Shown: in pieces, positions 51,850 to 61,114 of the stretch
Numbering within the stretch: the first letter of the stretch is position 1
Layout of the letters: the number at the start of each line of letters is the position of its first letter
Assembly: GCA_964472095.1 (NCBI GenBank)
Contig: CAYYIV010000012.1
Location: 55,080-119,079 of the forward strand
From: Pelagibius sp964472095
GTDB lineage: Bacteria > Pseudomonadota > Alphaproteobacteria > Kiloniellales > Kiloniellaceae
DNA: 64,000 nt
Direction of reading: 5' to 3'
The notes under the pieces: generated by a model
What the model was told of the DNA's origin: nothing
Database searches by the model: none
Seen by the model: the letters and a program-made list of their open reading frames with translations, nothing else
Program-made: the position numbers and the translations under genes

Positions 51850-53508
51850 TTACCGCTGCTGGCTGTCCCAGTGCGGCGCGATCCACACCGGGGCGTCGGA
51901 GGCGGGCAGGGGCTCGCGGTTGCGGATGGTGTCGGCCAGCTTCTCGGCCAGCATGATGGTCGGGGCGTTGAGGTTGCCGCTGACGATGGAGGGCATGATG
52001 GAGGCATCGACGACGCGCAAGGCTTCCAGCCCGTGCACCTTCGCCTTGCCGTCGACCACCGCCATGGAGTCCTGGCCCATGCGGCAGGAGCACGACGGGT
52101 GGTAGGCGCTCTCCACGTGGGCGCGCACGAAGGCGTCGATCTCGGCGTCGCTCTGCACCTCGGGACCCGGCGCCAGCTCGGGCCCGCGGAAGGGGTCGAA
52201 GGCCTGCTGGGCGAAGACTTCCCGCGTCAGCCTGATGGCGGCGCGGAACTCCTGGCGGTCGGCTTCCTGCGACAGGTAGTTGAAGACGATGCGCGGCGCC
52301 GCCTTGGGGTCGGCTGACTTCAGGGTGATCTCGCCGCGGCTCTGCGAGCGCATCGGCCCGACATGGGCCTGGAAGCCGTGGCCGCCGGCCGGATGGCTGC
52401 CGTCGTAGTTCATGGCGATGGGCAGGAAGTGGTACTGCAGGTCCGGGTGCTCGACGCCGGGGCGCGAGCGGATGAAGCCGCCGGCCTCGAAGTGGCTGGT
52501 GGCACCCAGGCCCGTCTTGAACAGGATCCAGGAGATGCCGATGATCGCCTGGTTCCAGGGCTTCAGCGCCGAGTAAAGCGTGATCGGCTGGGTGCAGGCG
52601 TGCTGCACGTAGACCTCCAGGTGGTCCTGCAGGTTCTTGCCGACGCCCGGCAGGTCGTGGGTCACCGCGATGCCCTGCTGCTTCAGCTCGTCGGCCGGGC
52701 CGACGCCGGAGAGCAGCAGCACCTGCGGCGAGTTGATGGCGCCACCTGAGAGGATCACCTCCCGCTCGGCGCGCACCTCCACCCGCTCGCGGCCCTTGGC
52801 CAGCTCGACGCCGACCGCGCGGCGACCCTCGAAGAGCACGCGGGTGGTGAGCGCGCGCGTCCACACCGTGAGATTGGGCCGCGTCATCGCCGGCTTCAGG
52901 TAGGCGACGGCGGCGCTCCAGCGGCGACCCTGGTGGACCGTCATGTCCATGTGGGCGAAGCCTTCCTGCTGGAAGCCGTTCATGTCCCGGGTCACCGGAT
53001 ATCCAGCCTGGCGGCCCGCCTCGACCCAGGCCTTGAAGAGCGGGTTGCGGCAGGGCCCGGCGGTGACGTTCAGCGGCCCGTCGCCGCCGCGGTAGGCGTC
53101 GGCCCCGCCGTTGTAGGTCTCCGCCTTGCGGAAGTAGGGCAGCACGTGGCTGTAGTCCCAACCCGCCAGCCCGCCCTGGGCCCAGCGGTCGTAGTCGCGC
53201 GCGTGGCCGCGCACGTAGGCCATGCCGTTGATGGAGGAGGAGCCGCCGACGACGCGCCCGCGCGGGCAGTAGAGCCGGCGGTTGTCCACGTGGGGCTCCG
53301 GCTCCGAGTGGTAGAACCAGTTGTACTTGTCGTTGGCCAGGGGCTTGGCGAGCGCCGCCGGCATGTGGATGAAGATCGAGCTGTCGCGCCCGCCGGCCTC
53401 CAGCAGCAGCACGCTCACATCGGCGTCCTCCGTGAGGCGGCTCGCCAGCACGCAGCCGGCGGAGCCGGCGCCGACGATGATGTAGTCGAAGCTTTTAATC
53501 TCGGACAT
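51850..53508 (-). CDS. betA: Choline dehydrogenase
   Basis: A 552-residue GMC oxidoreductase. DYIIVGAGSAGCVLASRLTE is the FAD-binding opening, PRGRVVGGSSSINGMAYVRG the first GMC signature (about residues 84-103), GGAINSPQVLLLSGVGPADE the second (about 255-275), and ESAYHPSCSCRMG holds the catalytic His as in choline dehydrogenases (usually HPSCTCKMG). It oxidises choline to betaine aldehyde at the membrane. It is the last gene of the betI-betB-betA unit on the minus strand; a large repeat lies between betB and betA. Confidence 0.92.
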   Translation of the reverse strand: MSEIKSFDYIIVGAGSAGCVLASRLTEDADVSVLLLEAGGRDSSIFIHMPAALAKPLANDKYNWFYHSEPEPHVDNRRLYCPRGRVVGGSSSINGMAYVRGHARDYDRWAQGGLAGWDYSHVLPYFRKAETYNGGADAYRGGDGPLNVTAGPCRNPLFKAWVEAGRQAGYPVTRDMNGFQQEGFAHMDMTVHQGRRWSAAVAYLKPAMTRPNLTVWTRALTTRVLFEGRRAVGVELAKGRERVEVRAEREVILSGGAINSPQVLLLSGVGPADELKQQGIAVTHDLPGVGKNLQDHLEVYVQHACTQPITLYSALKPWNQAIIGISWILFKTGLGATSHFEAGGFIRSRPGVEHPDLQYHFLPIAMNYDGSHPAGGHGFQAHVGPMRSQSRGEITLKSADPKAAPRIVFNYLSQEADRQEFRAAIRLTREVFAQQAFDPFRGPELAPGPEVQSDAEIDAFVRAHVESAYHPSCSCRMGQDSMAVVDGKAKVHGLEALRVVDASIMPSIVSGNLNAPTIMLAEKLADTIRNREPLPASDAPVWIAPHWDSQQR

Positions 53509-53550
53509 GGGGGTGCTAACTCTATCGGGTCACTGGTCGGGTCGATTGCG

Positions 53551-53662
53551 CCGAAGGCCCCGTCCTTCGAGACGCCTTGCTTCCGCAAGGCTCCTCAGGA
53601 TGAGGCCTTTCCACTCACCTCATGGTGAGGAGCCCGCGTGAGCGGGCGTCTCGAACCATGGG
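53551..53662. repeat. Inverted pair of TTCGAGACGCC repeats
   Basis: Left copy TTCGAGACGCC ... GGCTCCTCAGGATGAGG; right copy the reverse: CCTCATGGTGAGGAGCCC ... GGGCGTCTCGAA. The two copies can fold into one long hairpin between betB and betA. A third, single decayed copy is at 4161-4203. Confidence 0.75.
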
Positions 53663-53702
53663 AAGCAGGTTTCCTCTGACATCTCGAAGCATGAGTAGCC
53701 CC

Positions 53703-55169
53703 TCAGTAGGGCGAGTCGACGCCGTTCATGGCGACGTAGACGCTCTTCACCTGGGTGTAGTGCTCGATGGCGGCGCGGCCGTTCTCGCGACCGATGCCGG
53801 ACTGCTTCACGCCGCCGAAGGGCATGGCGATCGGCGTGACGTTGTAGGTGTTGATCCAGCAGGTGCCGGCCTCCAGCTTCGCCACCACGCGATGGCCGCG
53901 GGTGAGATCGCGGGTGAAGACGCCGGCGGCGAGCCCGAAGGGCGTGGCGTTGGCGCGGGCGATCACCTCGTCCTCCTCCTTGAACGACAGCAGGGTCATC
54001 ACCGGGCCGAAGATTTCCTCGCGCACCACCGCCATGTCGTCGCGGCAGGCGGTGAAGACCGTGGGCTCGACGAAGTTGCCCCTGGTGAGGTCCGGATCCG
54101 CGGGCCGGCCGCCGCCGACCGCCACCTCGGCGCCCTCGCGGCGCCCGAGGTCGATGTAGCCCAGCACCTTCTCCGCGTGCTCCCGGGAGATGAGCGCGCC
54201 CACCTGGGTCGCCGGGTCGAGCGGGTTGCCGATCTTCAGGCTCCTGGTCTTCTCGACCAGGCGCGCCACGAAGGCGTCGTGCAGGCGCTCCTGGACGAAG
54301 ACCCGGGTGCCATTGGAGCAGATCTCGCCCTGAGTATAGAAGTTGGCGAGCAGGGCGCCGTTCACCGCGTTCTCGAGGTCGGCGTCGTCGAAGACGATGA
54401 GCGGCGACTTGCCGCCGAGCTCCAGGGTCACATGCTTCAGGCTCTGCGCCGCGTCGGCCATCACCTTCTTGCCGGTGCCGACTTCGCCGGTCAGCGACAC
54501 CTTGGCAATGCCGGGGTGGCGGGTCAGCGCCTGGCCGGTCTCGGCGAAGCCCTGCACCACGTTGAAGACGCCGTCGGGCAGTCCGGCCTCGCTATAGATC
54601 TCGGCCAGCTTCAGCGCGGTGAGGGGGGTGAGTTCCGCCGGCTTGAAGATCATGGCGTTGCCGCAGGCCAGCGCCGGTGCCGACTTCCAGCAGGCGATCT
54701 GGATCGGATAGTTCCAGGCGCCGATGCCGGCACAGACGCCGAGCGGCTCGCGCCGGGTGTAGAAGAAGTCGCCGCCGAGGTCGACGTGCTCGCCGTGCAG
54801 GCTGGCGGCCAGGCCGGCGTAGTACTCGATGCAGTCGGCGCCGGAGATCACGTCGACCGCCACCGCCTCCTGGATCGGCTTGCCGCTGTCGAGCACTTCC
54901 AGTTCCGCCAGCTCGCGGTTGCGCGCGCGCAGGATGCGTTGCGCCTCGTGCAGCACACGGCCGCGCTCGGTGCCGCCCATGGCCGACCACTTGGCGAAGC
55001 CCTGGCTCGCCGAGGTGACGGCGACATCGACGTCCTCGGCAGAGGCCAGCTGCACGCTGCAGATCACCTCGCCAGTGGCGGGGTTCACGGTCTCGAAATG
55101 GCGGCCGCTGAGCGCGTCCTGGTAGCGGCCGTGGATGTAGAGCTTCTGTTCGGGCAGGTTGCGGGTCAC
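53703..55169 (-). CDS. betB: Betaine aldehyde dehydrogenase
   Basis: A 488-residue NAD(P)-dependent aldehyde dehydrogenase. GVCAGIGAWNYPIQIACWK (about residues 146-164), LTGEVGTGKKVM, VTLELGGKSPLIV with the general base Glu (about 250) and QGEICSNGTRVFV with the catalytic Cys (about 284) are all present; GGVKQSGIGRENG near the end matches betaine aldehyde dehydrogenases. It converts betaine aldehyde to glycine betaine. It starts 16 bp after betI on the minus strand. Confidence 0.93.
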   Translation of the reverse strand: MTRNLPEQKLYIHGRYQDALSGRHFETVNPATGEVICSVQLASAEDVDVAVTSASQGFAKWSAMGGTERGRVLHEAQRILRARNRELAELEVLDSGKPIQEAVAVDVISGADCIEYYAGLAASLHGEHVDLGGDFFYTRREPLGVCAGIGAWNYPIQIACWKSAPALACGNAMIFKPAELTPLTALKLAEIYSEAGLPDGVFNVVQGFAETGQALTRHPGIAKVSLTGEVGTGKKVMADAAQSLKHVTLELGGKSPLIVFDDADLENAVNGALLANFYTQGEICSNGTRVFVQERLHDAFVARLVEKTRSLKIGNPLDPATQVGALISREHAEKVLGYIDLGRREGAEVAVGGGRPADPDLTRGNFVEPTVFTACRDDMAVVREEIFGPVMTLLSFKEEDEVIARANATPFGLAAGVFTRDLTRGHRVVAKLEAGTCWINTYNVTPIAMPFGGVKQSGIGRENGRAAIEHYTQVKSVYVAMNGVDSPY

Positions 55170-55185
55170 GTTGGTTCGTCGGTCC

Positions 55186-55770
55186 CTATGCGGAGGTTTT
55201 CAGGAAGCGCGCGACATAGTCGCGGGCGATCAGACGGGCCTGGTCGACGGTGAGCGGGCCGTGGGAGAGCGCGCAGCGCAGCCACAGGCCTTCGATCATG
55301 GCGGCCAGGCCGGCGGCGGCCAAGTGGGCCTCGTCTTCCGGCAGCAGCTGCCGGAAGGCATGGCGCAGGTTGCTGAGCAGGCGCCGCTCGTTGATCTTCT
55401 GTATGCGCCACAGTGCCGGGGCGCTGCGCGCCTCGGACCAGAAGGCAAGCCAGGCGGAAACGGTCTCCGGGTCATTCTGCTCGGGCGAGAAGTTGGCGAG
55501 GATCACGGCGTCGATGCGCTGCTCCGGCGTCCCGGCCGCCTTCAGGCGCTTCACCGTCTCGCGCAGCAGGTCCTGCGCCAGGGAGCGCATGGTGGCGGCG
55601 AGCAGCCCCGCCTTGTCGTCGAAGTAGTGCGCGACGATGCCGCCGGAGAGGCCGGCGTTCTTGGAGATGCGCGAGATGGTCGCGTTGGCGAAACCCTCCT
55701 CATGGATCGAGGTGATGGTCGCCGCGATGAGCTGGCGCCGCCGGAGATCTTCCATTCCGACCTTGGGCAT
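55186..55770 (-). CDS. betI: TetR-family choline repressor
   Basis: 194 residues. RRQLIAATITSIHEEGF, then ATISRISKNAGLSGGIVAHYF (helix-turn-helix; the block is about residues 30-50), DDKAGLLAATMRSL. The BetI C-terminal domain shows VSAWLAFWSEARSAP and AMIEGLWLRCALS. It represses the bet genes and is released by choline. The frame is open upstream to 55878, across the operator; MPKVGMEDLRR is the usual BetI start, so ATG 55770. A 24-bp perfect palindrome lies 87 bp upstream. Confidence 0.92.
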   Translation of the reverse strand: MPKVGMEDLRRRQLIAATITSIHEEGFANATISRISKNAGLSGGIVAHYFDDKAGLLAATMRSLAQDLLRETVKRLKAAGTPEQRIDAVILANFSPEQNDPETVSAWLAFWSEARSAPALWRIQKINERRLLSNLRHAFRQLLPEDEAHLAAAGLAAMIEGLWLRCALSHGPLTVDQARLIARDYVARFLKTSA

Positions 55771-55856
55771 CCGCGCGCGCGGCCTCCGTTCGCTTCGGGA
55801 AATGGGGAAGGGCCGCGCCTTCTCTTGGTGCCGCCGACTGCTACAGAGGTATTTTA

Positions 55857-55880
55857 TTTTGATTGAACGTTCAATCAAAA
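55857..55880. promoter_or_regulatory. 24-bp perfect palindrome, probable BetI operator
   Basis: TTTTGATTGAAC joined to its exact reverse complement, centred at 55868/55869, between the divergent betI and choX genes. ATTGAACGTTCAAT at its core matches known BetI operators. It can control both the bet genes and the choline importer. Confidence 0.85.
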
Positions 55881-56055
55881 AAAATTAGGCTCGCCCTCTC
55901 GGTTCTAAGAAATGCATGGCGTCCGGCCGCGGCGGGGTATCCTGCTGAAAAGCCGGGGCGGTGCCGACCGGCGCAATGCCGGCGCGCCCGACCCTGCGGC
56001 CCCGACCATGAGACGACGAGACACAGGGAACAAAGGCAAGAGGAGACATGATCCG

Positions 56056-57018
56056 ATGACAATCTCAATCCGTTCGCGCAGCGCCCTCGGCGGCGCGGTG
56101 ACCGCCCTGGCTTTCGCGGCGGCGGTCGGCGGCGCCCAGGCGGCCGACCCGGCGGCCTGCAAGGAAGTGACCTTCGCCGATGTCGGCTGGACCGACATCA
56201 CGGCGACCACGGCGGCCACCTCGGTGGTGCTGGAGGGCCTCGGCTATGCGCCGGAGGCGGAGGTGCTCTCCGTGCCGGTGACCTACGCCAGCCTGAAGAA
56301 CGGCGACATCGACATCTTCCTCGGCAACTGGATGCCGACCATGGAGGGCGACATCGCCAAGTACCGCGACGAGGGCTCGGTCGAAGTGCTGGGCGCCAAC
56401 CTGGAAGGCGCCAAGTACACCCTGGCGGTGCCGAAGTACACGGCCGACGCGGGTCTCAAGGATTTTGCCGACATCGCCAAGATGAAAGACCAGCTCGGCG
56501 GCAAGATCTACGGCATCGAGCCGGGCAACGACGGCAACCGCCTGATCCTGGACATGATCGATCAGGACGCCTTCGGCCTGAAGGGCTTCCAGGTGGTGGA
56601 ATCCTCCGAGCAGGGCATGCTGTCCCAGGTCGACCGCTCGGTGAGGCGCAACGAACACATCGTGTTCCTGGGCTGGGCGCCGCACCCGATGAACAACAAC
56701 TTCGACCTCGTCTATCTCTCGGGCGGCGACGACTTCTTCGGCCCTGACTTCGGCGGTGCCACGGTCTATACCAACGTGCGCAAGGGCTATACCGGCGAGT
56801 GCCCGAACGTCGGCAAGCTGCTGGCGAACCTGAAGTTCTCGCTGCCGATGGAGGGCGCCATCATGGGCGCCATCCTGAACGACGGCAAGGACGAGAAGGT
56901 CGCGGCGACGGAGTGGCTGAAGGCCAACCCCGGCGTGCTGGACGGCTGGCTGGCCGGTGTGCAGACCGTCGACGGCAAGGATGGCCTGCCCGCGGTGAAG
57001 GCCCATCTCGGCCTGTAG
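56056..57018 (+). CDS. choX: Choline ABC transporter substrate-binding protein
   Basis: 320 residues, OpuAC family. The signal peptide is about residues 1-32 (GGAVTALAFAAAVGGAQA). ADVGWTDITATTAATSVV has the first cage Trp, FLGNWMPTMEGD the second, and FLGWAPHPMNNNF the third, the aromatic box of ChoX. GIEPGNDGNRLILDMID is also typical. It binds choline in the periplasm. ATG 56056 is in the frame with the signal peptide; AGGAGA stands 9 nt upstream. Confidence 0.92.
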   Translation: MTISIRSRSALGGAVTALAFAAAVGGAQAADPAACKEVTFADVGWTDITATTAATSVVLEGLGYAPEAEVLSVPVTYASLKNGDIDIFLGNWMPTMEGDIAKYRDEGSVEVLGANLEGAKYTLAVPKYTADAGLKDFADIAKMKDQLGGKIYGIEPGNDGNRLILDMIDQDAFGLKGFQVVESSEQGMLSQVDRSVRRNEHIVFLGWAPHPMNNNFDLVYLSGGDDFFGPDFGGATVYTNVRKGYTGECPNVGKLLANLKFSLPMEGAIMGAILNDGKDEKVAATEWLKANPGVLDGWLAGVQTVDGKDGLPAVKAHLGL

Positions 57019-57044
57019 TCTGCAGGCCCGGAACGTGTAAGCTG

Positions 57045-57074
57045 GAACGGTCAGGCCCTGCGGCCTGACCGTTC
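57045..57074 (+). repeat. 13-bp perfect stem-loop between choX and choW
   Basis: GAACGGTCAGGCC, loop CTGC, GGCCTGACCGTTC, then TGCTTT. It could end part of the transcripts after choX, giving more binding protein than permease. Confidence 0.8.
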
Positions 57075-57104
57075 TGCTTTAGGGGGACAGGGAGAGGTTC
57101 GCGC

Positions 57105-57959
57105 ATGGACTTCCTTGAAAGAAACAAGATTCCGCTCGGCAGCTGGATCAGCGATTTCGTCAATTTCCTGAACAACCACGCTGCCTGGTTCTTCAATTTC
57201 ATCTCCGACGTGCTGGGCTTCTCGATCAACGGCCTGATCGGCGTGCTGCAGGCGGTGCCGGCCCTGGTGCTGATCGCGCTGCTGGCCGGCTTCGCCTACT
57301 GGCTGCACCGCTCCGTCTGGCTGGTGATCGGCATCGCGCTGTCGCTGCTGCTCATCGTGAACATGGGCTATTGGAAGGAGACCACGGAGACCCTGGCGCT
57401 GGTGCTTTTCGCCACCGCCACCTGCATGGTGATCGGCGTGCCGGTCGGCATCGCCGCGGCGCACCGGCCCTGGCTCTACACCGCCATCCGCCCGGTGCTC
57501 GATCTCATGCAGACCATCCCGACCTTCGTCTACCTGATTCCGACGCTGATCCTCTTCGGCCTCGGCGTGGTGCCGGGCCTGATCTCGACGGTGATCTTCG
57601 CCATCCCGGCGCCGATCCGCCTGACCTACCTCGGCATCTCCTCGGTGCCCAAGAACCTGGTCGAGGCCGGCGAGTCCTTCGGCGCCACCAAGCGCCAGCT
57701 GCTGTGGAAGGTGGAGTTGCCGCACGCCCTGCCGACCATCATGGCGGGCCTCACCCAGTGCATCATGCTGTCGCTCTCCATGGTGGTCATTGCCGCCCTG
57801 GTCGGCGCCGACGGCCTCGGCAAGCCGGTGGTGCGCGCCCTCAACACGGTGAACATCGCCCGCGGCTTCGAGGCCGGGCTCGCCATCGTCATCGTGGCGA
57901 TCCTGCTCGACCGCATCTGCAAGCAGCGTGACGTGAAGCAGAAGGGCGCTGACCGATGA
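57105..57959 (+). CDS. choW: Choline ABC transporter permease
   Basis: 284 residues, OpuAB/ProW type. An N-terminal amphipathic stretch precedes six helices. KETTETLALVLFATATCMVIG, QTIPTFVYLIPTLILFGLGV and NLVEAGESFGATKRQLLWKVE (EAA loop, about residues 184-204) are typical, as is MVVIAALVGADGLGKPV. Ribosome site AGGGAGAGG. The end overlaps choV by ATGA. Confidence 0.92.
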   Translation: MDFLERNKIPLGSWISDFVNFLNNHAAWFFNFISDVLGFSINGLIGVLQAVPALVLIALLAGFAYWLHRSVWLVIGIALSLLLIVNMGYWKETTETLALVLFATATCMVIGVPVGIAAAHRPWLYTAIRPVLDLMQTIPTFVYLIPTLILFGLGVVPGLISTVIFAIPAPIRLTYLGISSVPKNLVEAGESFGATKRQLLWKVELPHALPTIMAGLTQCIMLSLSMVVIAALVGADGLGKPVVRALNTVNIARGFEAGLAIVIVAILLDRICKQRDVKQKGADR

Positions 57960-59188
57960 ACGGCGAGAACCCCACCACCGTCGAGTTCCAGAATGTCGAC
58001 ATCATCTTCGGCAAGGAGCCGCAGAAGGCGCTGACCCTGCTCGACCGCGGCGCGACGCGCGACGAGATCCTGGCGCAGACCAACAACGTGGTCGGCGTCG
58101 CCGATGCTTCGCTGACCATCGAGGAAGGTGAGATCTGCGTCCTCATGGGGCTTTCCGGTTCCGGCAAGTCGACCCTGCTGCGCGCCGTGAACGGCCTCAA
58201 CAAGGTGACCCGCGGCAAGGTCATGGTGCGCGACGCGAACGGGCTCATTGACGTCGCCTCCTGCGATCCGGCGACCCTGCGGCGCCTGCGTATGAACCGC
58301 GTCGCCATGGTGTTCCAGCAGTTCGCCCTGCTGCCCTGGCGCACGGTGGCGGAGAACGTCGGCCTCGGCCTGGAGCTGCGCGGCATGGACCGCAAGGAGC
58401 GCGACGCCATCGTCGAGGAGAAGCTGGCGCTGGTCAGTCTCTCGCAGTGGAAGGACAAGTTCGCGCACGAACTCTCCGGCGGCATGCAGCAGCGCGTCGG
58501 CCTGGCGCGCGCCTTCGCCACCGACGCCGAGATCCTGCTGATGGACGAGCCCTTCTCGGCGCTCGATCCCCTGATCCGCGACCACCTGCAGGACGAACTG
58601 CTGGAGCTGCAGCAGCGCCTGAAGAAGACCATCATCTTCGTCAGCCACGACCTCGACGAGGCGCTGAAGCTCGGCAGCCACATCGCCATCATGGAGGGCG
58701 GCCGCATCGTGCAGTACGGCAAGCCCGAATCCATCGTGCTGAACCCGGCCAACGACTACGTCGCCGAGTTCGTCGCCCACATGAACCCGTTGAACGTGCT
58801 GCGCGGCGGCTCGCTGATGACGCCCATCGGCGAGCTGAAGCGGGAGGACGATGCCGTGCTGCTGGATCGCGCCGGGCGCTTCCGCGTGAAGCTCAGTGCC
58901 ACCGGCGCGCCGGAATCGGTGCTGCTCGACGGCTATCTCGGCCGCCTCATGCCCTACCAGCCCGGCATGGACATAGCCGCGCTGCCCTCGACCGCGCTGA
59001 TCACCGCGCCCTGCGACATGTCGATGCGCGTCGCCATCGAGCTGCGCCAGGCGACCGGCCATCCGGTGGCCCTGGTCGAGGACGGCAGGATGGTCGGCGT
59101 CTGCGGCGACGAGGAGATCTACGCCGGCATCCTGCGCCAGAGCAGTGTCGCCGAGCGACGCGGCGAGGCGGCGGAGAACGGATTGTAA
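57956..59188 (+). CDS. choV: Choline ABC transporter ATPase
   Basis: 410 residues, quaternary-amine transporter ATPase. Walker A GLSGSGKS is near residue 65 after an N-terminal extension, the Q-loop is in MVFQQFALLPWRT, the signature is LSGGMQQRVGLARAF, Walker B ILLMDEPFSALDP and the switch His is in FVSHDLDEAL. After about residue 280 the tail replaces the usual CBS pair partly: PCDMSMRVAIELRQATGH and VALVEDGRMVGVCGDEEIY form one recognisable CBS-like unit. It ends the choXWV operon. Confidence 0.92.
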   Translation: MNGENPTTVEFQNVDIIFGKEPQKALTLLDRGATRDEILAQTNNVVGVADASLTIEEGEICVLMGLSGSGKSTLLRAVNGLNKVTRGKVMVRDANGLIDVASCDPATLRRLRMNRVAMVFQQFALLPWRTVAENVGLGLELRGMDRKERDAIVEEKLALVSLSQWKDKFAHELSGGMQQRVGLARAFATDAEILLMDEPFSALDPLIRDHLQDELLELQQRLKKTIIFVSHDLDEALKLGSHIAIMEGGRIVQYGKPESIVLNPANDYVAEFVAHMNPLNVLRGGSLMTPIGELKREDDAVLLDRAGRFRVKLSATGAPESVLLDGYLGRLMPYQPGMDIAALPSTALITAPCDMSMRVAIELRQATGHPVALVEDGRMVGVCGDEEIYAGILRQSSVAERRGEAAENGL

Positions 59189-59262
59189 GTTAGGGCGGTT
59201 ACCGGTGAGAATTGAGATCTAGGTCGGACGTTGGAGACTCATTTCCAGCCGCCCCATTCCGT

Positions 59263-60951
59263 TCATTCTCCATTGTACAAGTCGTCAAAGAAGTCCGAGA
59301 TGTTGAATCCACTTTTCTTGCTGGATTGCACTGCTGTCCCAGCTGGCGGTTTTTGGTACTTAGAGAAGACCCTTCGCTTGGTGTTGATAGATTTTGCATC
59401 CAGTATGTCATTCGCTATGAACGTTACGTTGTTCTGCAGCATTTCTTTGAAAATTGGTTCGCTTCTAATTGCGGTGACGATGCCTTTATCCTTTGTCCAT
59501 CCGCGCCGGACGGCTTCGTAGAATGGGAGCCAGTCCTCTCCATAGATTCCATTCTTCTTGAATTGCGCGCGCCATTGCCACTTCTCCAAAGAAGGTTCCA
59601 GAAGTTTCCGCTCTCTCAACATTCCAAGAAGCGCGAACACAGCGGAGTTAGGGCGGGCTTCAAAGCTTTCGAAGTCTGCTGTGCAGAGGCGAACCTTTAG
59701 TACTCCCGCCAGCATCAAGCACCACGCAACTTCAAAGTCGTGTGACTGCGGCATGTGGCGCCTGATGACCGATTTGATCCATCGTTCGACTCTCGATCGG
59801 GCGTATGCCGAGGTACACATCCATTGATGATTTACCAGGTAGATGACGACATGTTTTGTGCACGGCGGGAAATCGCGGGCCAACCTTACGAGAAAGTCGA
59901 CAACAAGTTCAGCGTTCTCGCGGTGTATATTTGTCCATGATATTCGTCTGCATGCCCAGATTGCGGGATTGCTGCTGCGAGATACAAAGCATGAATGCAA
60001 TGCAAGCTCTAACAAGCTGCGAATTTCTTTCTTCTGCTCGTCAGGACTGATTTCGGAGATTTTTGTGCGGCTGAAATCGAGCTTCCACTTTTCCTCGAAA
60101 AGTTCGCGTGAATGGACAACTCTGGTTTTTTCTTCATTGAGTTGAAGATTGAACTTCCAAAGGGCTGCTCGTAGGGCCGTAAGTGCGGCGGTTGCCGTAG
60201 GCTCATCGTCAAAGCCAATCTTAAAATCATCTACTAGCCGAACCGCCTTCCGCTTTGTGATCAGTGCGCTGAACTCCGAATCTGATTCGACTCCGGCCAT
60301 TAAAATTTCTGCGATGACTCGTGATGTATCTGGCCCTACCGGGATGCCAAACGTTTCCCGGGATTGACATGATTGAAGAGCTTTGTCGAGCTTGTCGCAC
60401 CATTGGCGTGACAACGCTGAGCGGTTGGTGCTTAGAAGATGCTTGACTCTTTCTTTTCCCAAAACCGCCCAAGGTAGTGAGTGAGTATAGGCGGTGTAGA
60501 AAAATCGCGAAATATCTGCAACTAAGACATATTCGTTCTCTGCGCTCAGCTGTGCGCACTTTTCGCGCCATTGCGAGAAGTGCAGGCCGGAAAACCCTTT
60601 GCCAACACGAGTACCATCGCTCATGTCGTAGCAGCTCATCTTCTCCTTGCGATCTACGATCGAGCGAATAGACGTTCTGTTTTTCGTTAGAAGCAAGGAA
60701 ATGCTTAACTGAGCCAGCGGGTGGACCAATGCTAAATGTCGACGGCCACTGGTGTTCTTTGGTGCTGTGAAGGTGTCGTAGGTGGTGCTTAGCTTTAGAA
60801 GCCGTGCTTGGTGGCCTTCAAGATGCTTGAAGTGATCGCTGCAGAACTTGGCGTAGTGCTTGCCCGTTATTGCTGGCGGCAGTTCATCTGGTAGATATGC
60901 GGAACTTAAAAGTGCATCTAAAAAGTCTTTGTACCTTGAGGCCCTGGCCAT
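59263..60951 (-). CDS. Stand-alone reverse transcriptase of the Abi/UG defence type
   Basis: 562 residues from ATG 60951. The RT fold spans about residues 60-300: HPLAQLSISLLL (fingers), VLVADISRFFYTAYTHSLPW (motif A, metal Asp146), FGIPVGPDTSRVIAEIL (motif B), RLVDDFKIGF (motif C, Asp241-Asp242; Leu replaces the aromatic residue of YxDD) and LQLNEEKTRVV (motif D). All three metal-binding Asp are present. The last about 260 residues are helical with no known domain, as in abortive-infection and defence RTs (UG/DRT groups). The motif A tail YTHSLPWA and motif B GIPVGPDTSR are usual there and unlike group II introns or retrons. GC is far lower than the flanks, indicating transfer. Class cannot be assigned. 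Confidence 0.85.
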   Translation of the reverse strand: MARASRYKDFLDALLSSAYLPDELPPAITGKHYAKFCSDHFKHLEGHQARLLKLSTTYDTFTAPKNTSGRRHLALVHPLAQLSISLLLTKNRTSIRSIVDRKEKMSCYDMSDGTRVGKGFSGLHFSQWREKCAQLSAENEYVLVADISRFFYTAYTHSLPWAVLGKERVKHLLSTNRSALSRQWCDKLDKALQSCQSRETFGIPVGPDTSRVIAEILMAGVESDSEFSALITKRKAVRLVDDFKIGFDDEPTATAALTALRAALWKFNLQLNEEKTRVVHSRELFEEKWKLDFSRTKISEISPDEQKKEIRSLLELALHSCFVSRSSNPAIWACRRISWTNIHRENAELVVDFLVRLARDFPPCTKHVVIYLVNHQWMCTSAYARSRVERWIKSVIRRHMPQSHDFEVAWCLMLAGVLKVRLCTADFESFEARPNSAVFALLGMLRERKLLEPSLEKWQWRAQFKKNGIYGEDWLPFYEAVRRGWTKDKGIVTAIRSEPIFKEMLQNNVTFIANDILDAKSINTKRRVFSKYQKPPAGTAVQSSKKSGFNISDFFDDLYNGE

Positions 60952-60992
60952 CACCTTTCCTGCGCAAATCGCTTAAGAGTTGTATTTATGGT

Positions 60993-61021
60993 ATCATAGT
61001 TCAAGCGATGTGCATGCCCAA
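60993..61021 (-). promoter_or_regulatory. Promoter of the reverse transcriptase gene
   Basis: On the minus strand TTGGGC (61021-61016), 17 nt, TATGAT (60998-60993). The RNA would start near 60986, leaving a leader of about 35 nt with AGGA 6 nt before ATG 60951. Confidence 0.6.
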
Positions 61022-61114
61022 AACCCGGACGTAGTGGCGAGTAGAGCGAGATTGGCGGCCCAGAGGTTTTGTGCTTTACGTAACCGAGAAAAGTGACTCG
61101 GAAGGTAAACTTAC

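Noticed and set aside
53622..55253. Long plus-strand open frame over betB (543 codons)
   Set aside because: Shadow of betB; the real protein on the minus strand has all aldehyde dehydrogenase motifs.
60952..61114. Search for a retron-like or DRT2-like non-coding RNA next to the reverse transcriptase
   Set aside because: The mapped promoter leaves only about 35 nt of leader, and only a small CCGAG/CTCGG hairpin is visible upstream; no retron-type inverted repeats or long structured region seen.
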